From the NCBI GenBank assembly GCA_020310875.1, contig CM035413.1:161773306-161837305 (forward strand): 64,000 nt of DNA, written 5' to 3'. A model generated the notes under the pieces. It saw only the letters and a program-made list of their open reading frames with translations, searched no databases and was not told the DNA's origin. Position 1 is the stretch's first letter, and every line of letters starts with the position of its first letter. The stretch comes from Ceratopteris richardii (lineage: Eukaryota; Streptophyta; Polypodiopsida; Polypodiales; Pteridaceae). This document shows positions 61,783-64,000 of the stretch, piece after piece. The translations under genes were made by a program, and so were the position numbers.

Positions 61783-64000
61783 ACAGGAGTATACATGTTA
61801 TAAAAAATAAAAATAAAAATTAAAAAAAAATAAAATAAAGAAATATAAAAATATCATGAATTTTTCAAGTTCATGTTGCTTTGTTTTCTTTCAAGTTCAT
61901 TCTATTTTTTTTTTCCATGCTTGTTTCATGCATGTTTTTTTTCAGTCTTTGCATTGCATTGCATATCCACATCACTTGAGTCAAAAAAGGGCAAATGATG
62001 ATTTCTCTACTTGTGTAAATTTGTATCTTAAGTAGTAACTTATCTACTAACAAATTGATTATAATCTAGGATTATGAAAAGAAAGGGCATGTAGATTTGG
62101 AGGTTTATTTTGGTGACATGACTTTCATATATAAACATGCATATGTATCCTGTATCGAAAGCATAATTGTTGAAATCCGAGCTCCTGCTATTGCATGTTT
62201 CTACATCTTTAGTCCATCTCACAGCACTTGTATCGGAGTTTAAACGACTGTTCTCCGTCATCAAAAATGGTTGTACCTTGTATCGGGGTTTAATTTTTTC
62301 CCGTCATAAAAAAAAAAGAAGCTACATGTTACCAGGAAGTTTACACTTTCTTCCACCCCAAAAAAGTGATCGTAACCATAAAGATGCCGAATCATCATCA
62401 TCATCAGCAAAAAAAAAAAAAGAGCAAGCCAAAGGAGGATAAAGAGGCATAGTAGAATAAATCACGGGCTATATAGGCAGATTTATGCATTAGTGGAGTT
62501 TAGTTAGATTTCCTTGCATGTTATTAGAGAAAGAGCATATTCATATTTATGTAGGAAAGGAGTTGATCTAAAATAAGCTAAAGATGAAAGATGTTTGTTG
62601 AGAATCCTAAATCTTTGTTTATAATCGTATTAAGGTAGATTGCTTTATGAAAAAGGTACAAATTTTTCTTCAAGATGAGAGGAACTGATGCTTAAAATGA
62701 CTCAATACATCCACTTCCACTTCATATTGATGCTTGTTTGTTTTCTTTCTTGTTGTCAATGTTGCTTGTTCATTTGCATATATGTTGCCTATTTGTTCAT
62801 GCATATTCATGTTGCGTGTTTCAATTCTTTCTTTCATGCAAATTTTGCTTCATGTCACGTTGCTTACTCATTCATAACAATGTTGCATGTTCATTTATAG
62901 AAATGTTACCTATTTATTTATGCATATTCATGTTGCCTGTTTTAATTTTCTCTTTCATACATATGTTGCTTGATATCATGTTGCCTTCTCATTCATGCAT
63001 ACCATCAGTATCTCCTTCCCATTGCCTATTTTCCTTCAAAAGAATATGATCCTTGAAACTTATTTTTTTTAGGAACACTAGAGTGGCACTTCCAGAGGAA
63101 CCGCAGGTTTAGTGGGGGCGAATGTCGTCGAGATTTTCTCTCCTCTCTCACTTGTGAAGGCCTACAAAAAAACATATTTGGTGAAGGTAGCCGGAATTCC
63201 CCGAGAAGTCCAAGATGCATCAAGGATGTCAAAGGAAGCTCATATACAAAGTTTCAAAGAAATCAAGAAAGTCCATGGTAGCGGTCAAAGCTGGTCAAAG
63301 TTAGGAAATTAGGGCAAAAATTTCATTGTCACCAAATTAGATGAAAATTCATATACTTGTAAAGATTGTCAAAGGCAGTCTATAGCCCAAATTTCAGCAG
63401 AAAATGGATTTTGTAGCACATTGATATGCTATGTTCATTTTGTAAAAATGTAATTTTTCTAGTTTGACCCTACAAATTCTTGTATATAAATTTATGTTAG
63501 CCTTATGGTTTGGCATGTACAAAGACCATATGTGGCTACATATTTATACAAAGTTTCAAGGCTATCAGAGCTTCCTAGAGACCTTAATGCCACCTTGCAA
63601 GCTTCCAAATGTAGACAAACTTGTACAAGAAAGATTCAGATGGAAGTTTTTTTTTGCATATTCCTGAAGGAGTTCTTTGGAAACATAGTCCTACAAAGTT
63701 TCATCTTCATCAAAGCCTATTTGGAGGGTCAAAGAGCACAAAGTCCAGATTTCAGGATAACCGTAGTTTTCTAGTTTAAGCAAATTGAAGGGTTGAAGGG
63801 CCACCACATGGCGAAAGCTGATTGATCCATGTTGTACGATCAAGATGAGCTCATATTCAAGGGTGGAGATGCAATTATGCTTAAAGAAAGGAGGATCCAC
63901 GAGTTTTTCCATAAAAGAAGACTTTTCTAACAATCAAAGATCAATAATGCAGCTTTTCTCCAAAAATAGTGGCTTATCTTATCCAAACTGATGTCAGCAC
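61612..64000. repeat. Right arm of the 2.4-kb inverted repeat
   Basis: Reverse complement of 55588-57990. It includes the integrase C-terminus, the 3'-untranslated region and LTR sequence. The window ends inside it. Confidence 0.85.

Larger units (their letters stand above)
58166..64000 (+). mobile_element. G3 element: gag and integrase without RT, with 3' LTR running off the window
   Basis: Gag to the first protease words (58209-60749), then integrase (60750-61782), then 3'-untranslated and LTR sequence to the window end. The whole protease body, RT and RNase H are absent: the protease strand VKIGNDKNTITV is followed at once by VDISSYVSTCSTCQ of the integrase zinc region. The integrase type (ERGHxPIV, ALWADR, VEGRAL) differs from that of Gypsy-2 and recalls fungal and some non-seed-plant gypsy lineages from memory. 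Confidence 0.8.

Overview
This is a transposon-rich stretch of a land-plant nuclear genome. It holds one recognisable host gene, the 5' half of a HEN2-type (DExH10, MTR4/Ski2-like) RNA helicase on the minus strand. Its four visible exons lie at 17226-16192, 3923-3609, 3520-3416 and 3331-3263, and the first intron is about 12.3 kb. The plant assignment rests on the close match of the exons to land-plant HEN2 and on Ty1/copia elements with initiator-Met-tRNA primer sites beside plant-type Ty3/gypsy elements. The low gene density, very long intron and long dinucleotide tracts suggest a large genome such as a fern, lycophyte or gymnosperm, but I cannot name the lineage.

Layout. 1-3.3 kb: HEN2 intronic sequence with a partial duplication of exon 4. 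3.4-17.2 kb: HEN2 exons and giant intron 1, which contains a MITE-like AT-rich element, (GA)n, (CT)n(TA)n and (CA)n(TA)n tracts, and a complete but decayed copia element (Copia-1, 7534-13199). 17.9-27.6 kb: a minus-strand copia relic (Copia-3) whose 3' LTR is split by a plus-strand copia (Copia-2, 18044-24156, TSD TGATC). Copia-2 in turn carries an 866-bp solo LTR (20068-20933, TSD GTTTT). 27.6-29.6 kb: a small copia with LTRs and TSD but an inverted interior. 29.8-34.8 kb: old gypsy and copia debris on both strands. 35-45.5 kb: two gypsy elements. Gypsy-1 has a repeat-rich leader. Gypsy-2 has gag, protease, RT, RNase H and integrase, but its integrase has lost its catalytic Glu. 45.5-64 kb: several copies, in alternating orientation, of the long repeats of one gypsy family (G3) around a gag plus integrase region with no protease body, RT or RNase H (58.2-61.8 kb). 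One G3 repeat copy is split by a very young copia insertion (Copia-4, 47251-52411, TSD AAATT, LTRs differing at one base).

All retroelement reading frames seen here are broken by stops, frameshifts, deletions or nested insertions, so none looks autonomous. The insertion order can be read from the nesting: Copia-3, then Copia-2, then the solo-LTR parent; and G3 repeats, then Copia-4. HEN2 is the only candidate for host function, and its visible exons are uninterrupted with all junctions GT-AG and phase 0. I saw no rRNA gene, functional tRNA gene or CRISPR array.
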